Positions 9,274 through 12,908 of a stretch of DNA of 12,908 nt are shown here, piece after piece. Location of the stretch: assembly GCA_027604665.1 (NCBI GenBank), contig JADGIZ010000494.1:1-12908 (forward strand), read 5' to 3'. Below the pieces are notes generated by a model. That model saw only the letters and a list, made by a program, of their open reading frames with translations, had not been told where the DNA came from and searched no databases. The DNA comes from Polyrhizophydium stewartii (taxonomy: Eukaryota > Chytridiomycota > Chytridiomycetes > Rhizophydiales). A program made the translations under genes and the position numbers. Position 1 is the first letter of the stretch, and each line of letters opens with the position of its first letter.

Positions 9274-12200
9274 TCAGCGCGGCGCGGGCAGAGGGACCTG
9301 CTCGTGGTTTGGCGCCGCTGCCGAAAGCTGCGACTGGTCGGGCTGGCTCCAGATGGCATGATCCCAGTCGAGGGCGACCGTCTGCGCCGTGACGGGCCGC
9401 TGTGCAAACGACCGCCACTTGCTCTTTGGCACGTCGAGTGTGATCTCGCGTCAGACGTTGATGTGATGCGGCGGCTGCGGGCCTTGCGGCTTCGGCAGAT
9501 GCTGCGCTGGAAGCACGGGCACCTGTGGATGGCTGCGAGGTAGCGTGAGTTCCACCTTGGCTGCAACGACTGGTGCCACTTGTTGCGGCCGGGGCATTGG
9601 ATACGCGGCACTCGGCTCGCCTCGAGGAGATCGGACCGATCCAAGAGGGCTCGAGTCGAGGACGCCGGGCATGCGCTGCTGCTGAGGTGAGACCCCGCTC
9701 GTGGTTCGCGCAAACGGTGTGTATAAGGCATGGAACGACTCGTCGGTGTCGCTTCGCTCTGGTCGCTTGGCGTGCGATGCCGGGACTGGCCGTGGTTGGG
9801 CGGGAGTCGGTCTCGACGGCTCGCCACGCCGACCTGGATACGCTTCGCGGCTGCGCGACGATCCACTGCGAGAGCCTCCGCTGGCCTCGTTGCTGCTGTC
9901 GCGGCCCATATTGGCACGGCTCAGGCTGCGGCTCGGCTGCTGGTTGAGCCGCGGGTCGCTGGCCGAGAGCGAGGTCCACGATGCGCTCGGCACGCTGCCG
10001 AGGGTCACCATCTGCTGCCGCGATTCTGGCGTGCCGCGAGCGCCGCCTCGGGATAGCGTTGGCGCAGGCGCCGCATCTTGGCTCGCGACAAAGGACGTCT
10101 GCGAGTACATTGCCGCGAGCGAGTGGCCGTTGTCTTCGTAAATGTCTTGCAGCAGAAAGCGCATGGGGCCGTGCGGATCCGCCGGTCGGCGCAGGGACTC
10201 GTTGCGCTGCGGTCTGCGGTCGCTTGATAGCATCGGCCCCGATTCGGGCGGTGTGCGGTTGAGACGCGCTCCAGAGCCCGTGCTGCTGTAGCTGGTCATT
10301 GCCGGAGCCGGGCGAGCGACCCTTGCGCCACGAGCCGGACCATCGCCGCGTCCGAGCGTGCGGAAGAACGATGCGTTCTGCGGCTGGCCGCCTGCCTGGC
10401 TCGAGGCATCCGAGCGCGGGGCCGAGCTGCGCGACGAGGCGGTCGATGCCGTCGAAATGGGCCGCGAGCCTGCGAGACAGCATCAGCAATCTTGCCTTCC
10501 AGCCCGCAGACTGGGAGCGCGCTCAGACGCATGTGCTCACCCTTGCGCTCAAAGCGGATCATCCACGTCAAGAAACCGCCAAACAGAATGCAGATGTCGT
10601 ATGCAGGCTTGATCAGGAGCGTGTATGGCAGCGCAAAGAAGCCGAGGCCTGCGCGGCCAGAGTACGCGCACCACAGCAGCGTCAGGAGGCACTTGAGTAG
10701 AATTGCGGCTGGGATCATGAGCAGCGGGATGAGCGGGTAGACGCGCTCTGCCAGGCACATTGAGATCGCCGTGAGCATGGCGATCGACGTGTTTGCGGTC
10801 GCCAGCGTCCACAGAGTCTTGATGGTCAGGAGCGGAGACGACATCAGGTGCGGCGTGAAGACAAGGTACGAGGTGCGGTTGGCGAGGCGCGACCAGAAGG
10901 ACTCGATCCAGGGCGGGTCTGCGTGGATCGACGACTCGCGCACGATCATGGGCTGGACGAGAAAGTTGAACCGAAGGCAGTGCGGGCCGAAATGCTCCTG
11001 CAGCACTGCAAACCGTCATTCAGGTATGAGCAACGGTTTCTCCCGGCTGCAGCACACAAGAGTGCATGTCGCACCTGTTGCGAGGTACTTTGACCAGTCC
11101 GAGTACAGAAGATGAAAATCGCGCATCGAGTATGTGCTCGCAACCGCAAAGTAGTGCTGCTCGATGGCCTTGAGGGCGTAGAAGCGCACAAATGTCGCCG
11201 AGGAGTGCAGCTCTGCGCCTTTGAGTCAGCAGGCAGAAATGTGTGTCTTTGGACGCTCGCCATGCGCACCCGACAAGAGACCAAGTCCGTCCTCGAGCGG
11301 TGCCTGAAAGAGCGACCACTGCACCAGGTCGCTGTCCTGCAAACACGAGTCAGAAAAGAGTTCCTGAGAGGCAACAAGCGTGCATACTGGAAGCAGTCCT
11401 CACCATGACGAGATTTGGCTGAGCGGGCTGCACGTCGTGGGGCAGCACAGTCGCCCAGCCGGTTGCGGCCACCGACTCGAGGTTGACGGCCAGAGTTGTG
11501 ACGCCGCGCAGGATGGTGTCTGCCTGGAACAGAGTGTCTCCGTCTGTGAGAACGACAATCGAGTTGTCCAGCCGCGCGTACTGCCGCTGGAAGATCTGCT
11601 CAATCAGACGCATTCCCTGGTGCTGCATGTCGCGGTGGTGCCGCTGGCGCGACCAGAAGCACACGAGCGCCGCGTCGTCGACAACGGTCGAATACGGTCG
11701 CTCGGGCTGCATGGCATCGACGCCCAGGGCCTTGAGAAATGCTTCGTTCTGGCCCGGCAGCGCGTTGGGATGGAACACGACGATGATGCACAGTTGCTGG
11801 CCAGGGTAGTCTGCGTGCAGGATCGACTTGAGCACCTTGCCGAACGTGTGCGTCGAGTGCGCTTGCACGGTCAGGAGGACGACCACGTCCGGCAGAAGGC
11901 GGTCCGGGATCCGCGCATGCCGCTCGCGTGCAATGTGCTTGCGCGGGCGGAAGAAGAGCTTGGGCGATGCGGCGAGGTACGCGCCGACCTGCAACGCCGT
12001 GGCCAGCGCAAGGCCGCACGCAAACACCCATAGGTGGATCTCGGCCACCTTGTGGAGCTTGACCGCGGGCACAAGCCCCGTCCTGCGCGTTCAAGGCCCG
12101 GGGTGTCAGCTTGACGCACAGCGGCAGCGCTTTGGATGTGGCTATCAGTGGCATGCAGATGCCAGCAAGGGCGCCTTGTGCGCTCACTCACCAATCTGCC

Positions 12201-12583
12201 AGGGCGACCACGACCGGCCCGAGGAGCAGCGCACGCACGCACACAAACATGAACACGAGCCACGCCTTGCGCAGCAGCACGGCCCAGCGTGGCACGGCGG
12301 GCTCGTGCAGGCGGCGCGCGGACGTAGTTTTGATGACGACGATGAGGACGTAGACAAGCGACTGCAGCGCGCCGAGGAAGCACAGCACGCCAATGGCGAT
12401 CTGAACGGCGTCGCTTTGCGTCGCGATGGAAGGCGACGTCTGTTGCGCGGGGTCTACGGATGGGACGTCTGTGATGTTGGTATCGTCTGCCCGCGGCATG
12501 AGCTGGCCGAGTGGTCGCGCCAGCACGGTGCCAGCCAGGGCGAGAGGCGCCAGTCGCGCGACTGCAGCAGCGAGCCGCGGCAT
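9274..12583 (-). CDS. Polytopic GT2-type glycosyltransferase, chitin-synthase-like topology (7 exons, 945 aa)
   Basis: Likely a processive membrane glycosyltransferase of the cell surface; the product is unknown. Exons: 12583-12192, 12082-11404, 11336-11270, 11212-11075, 11005-10541, 10469-9523, 9423-9274; all join in frame. Residues 4-22 look like a signal peptide or anchor, with an Asn-Ile-Thr sequon at 36-38. Predicted membrane segments: about 61-84, 107-129, 145-171. The cytosolic GT2-like domain starts near 195 (PDVVVLLTVQ, CIIVVFHPNAL) and has a DxD motif in VLTDGDTLF (D311, D313) and an acidic pair in PLEDGLG (E372, D373). More membrane segments follow at about 484-510, 515-540 and 548-575, then a 365-residue Ser/Arg/Pro-rich disordered tail. 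No Q-x-x-R-W is seen; SFWSRLANRTSYL (461-473) lies where it would be expected. Two in-frame TGAs (11228-11226, 9453-9451) fall inside predicted introns. Exon 7 is supported by frame continuity and the poly(A) signal. Class within GT2 is unresolved. Confidence 0.8.
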
Positions 12584-12695
12584 GCTGTGGTGTGTTGGAA
12601 GGGGAGCAGGAACAAGAGGGGTGCCAGCCGCGCTGCAGCGAGAGTGCGTCGAGGCGAGATCAAGCCGGTAACCCACGCAGCGTGTGCGCGCGGTT

Positions 12696-12701
12696 CTTAT
12701 A
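12696..12701 (-). promoter_or_regulatory. TATA box (TATAAG) of the glycosyltransferase gene
   Basis: Minus-strand CATATAAGAA contains TATAAG 113 nt upstream of the chosen ATG (12583), in otherwise very GC-rich surroundings. This is a normal fungal TATA-to-ATG distance and helps choose the start codon. The role is inferred from sequence and position. Confidence 0.5.
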
Positions 12702-12897
12702 TGCGCCGGCGCCCTCTGAGCAGACATCACCGCGGCAGCGTGCTGGCCCCCTCGCCGTTTGGAATGATGATTCTCGCGGACGCGGCGGAGTTTGAACCGC
12801 GGCTTGATCACGTCGGAGTTTGGCGTCGGCCTGTGCCGGCACCCGTGTAATCCGAATCTGAGATGCTCCGCGATGCGAGGGGCGATACCGCCGCCGC

Positions 12898-12908
12898 GGG
12901 GGGGGGGG
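12898..12908. repeat. Terminal poly-G run
   Basis: The window ends in 11 consecutive G after a GCC/GCG stretch. A homopolymer at the very end suggests the contig stops there because assembly failed or because of a sequencing artefact. It is not a canonical TTAGGG-type telomere repeat. Confidence 0.6.

Larger units (their letters stand above)
12584..12908. other. Upstream region of the glycosyltransferase gene
   Basis: This 325-bp stretch holds the presumed promoter and 5' UTR of the minus-strand glycosyltransferase. The coding frame stays open upstream through most of it, and an in-frame ATG lies at about 12724, but that extension would place the TATA box inside coding sequence and put unlike, Arg/Thr-rich residues ahead of the signal-like segment. 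I therefore prefer the ATG at 12583. I see no other gene. Confidence 0.6.

Noticed and set aside
9221..10489. A 422-codon minus-strand open frame in the glycosyltransferase tail region.
   Set aside because: It is a different frame from the one joined by splicing to the membrane domain; its product is Arg/Ala/His-rich with no domain, while the chosen frame continues smoothly from exon 5.
11213..11269. The glycosyltransferase as a pseudogene because of an in-frame TGA.
   Set aside because: A GT donor, a CTGAC branch and a CAG acceptor in matching phase remove the stop as a 57-nt intron.
1..12249. A shared 16-base match between positions 2-17 and about 12234-12249 (CGCACGCACACAAACA).
   Set aside because: It is short, low-complexity CA/CG-rich sequence, one copy being in glycosyltransferase coding sequence; chance similarity is the simplest explanation.
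11828..12850. A 340-codon open frame on the plus strand, the third longest in the window after two minus-strand frames.
   Set aside because: It lies antisense to glycosyltransferase exons 1-2, its product is rich in Arg, His and Ala with no domain, and long antisense frames are expected in GC-rich coding DNA.
1..12908. Mobile elements, CRISPR arrays, tRNA or rRNA genes.
   Set aside because: I saw no terminal repeats, transposase or reverse transcriptase motifs, spaced repeats, or tRNA-like arms with a T-loop consensus.

Overview
This window is eukaryotic nuclear DNA, almost certainly fungal. It holds four protein-coding genes, all split by short spliceosomal introns. I model 29 introns; apart from one outlier they are 57-137 nt long, start with GT (often GTGAGT or GTGCG), and about two thirds carry a CTGAC-type branch site. 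High GC content, dense introns, short spacing between genes and a fungal-style proteasome gene together suggest a basidiomycete. That placement is an inference; no marker here fixes the taxon. I see no prophage, plasmid, transposon, CRISPR array, tRNA or rRNA.

Layout. 1-279 is downstream flank. 280-5362 (minus) is SMC6, 19 exons and 1218 aa, the ATPase core subunit of the SMC5/6 genome-maintenance complex. 5363-5438 is a very short divergent promoter. 5439-6730 (plus) is the proteasome alpha-2 subunit (PRE8/PSMA2), 4 exons and 246 aa, with one unusually long GC-rich first intron. 6731-6941 is a convergent intergenic stretch. 6942-8902 (minus) is an F-box/leucine-rich-repeat protein, 3 exons and 605 aa, with a Cys/His-rich C-terminus. 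8903-9273 is intergenic and holds an AATAAA signal for the next gene. 9274-12583 (minus) is a polytopic family-2-type glycosyltransferase, 7 exons and 945 aa, with a chitin-synthase-like topology and a long disordered tail. 12584-12908 is its upstream region with a TATA box, ending in an 11-base G run that looks like a contig end.

The genes do not form one pathway. SMC6 and PRE8 share a bidirectional promoter. PRE8 and the F-box protein both belong to the ubiquitin-proteasome system in general, but their adjacency is probably incidental. The glycosyltransferase is likely a cell-surface polysaccharide enzyme.

Gene models were built by hand from reading-frame continuity, splice signals and family conservation. 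All exons of each model join in frame, but individual splice sites are predictions. I did not find a convincing previously undescribed system; the most interesting points are the atypical glycosyltransferase, the Cys/His tail on the F-box protein, the splice-signal pattern and the outlier intron.
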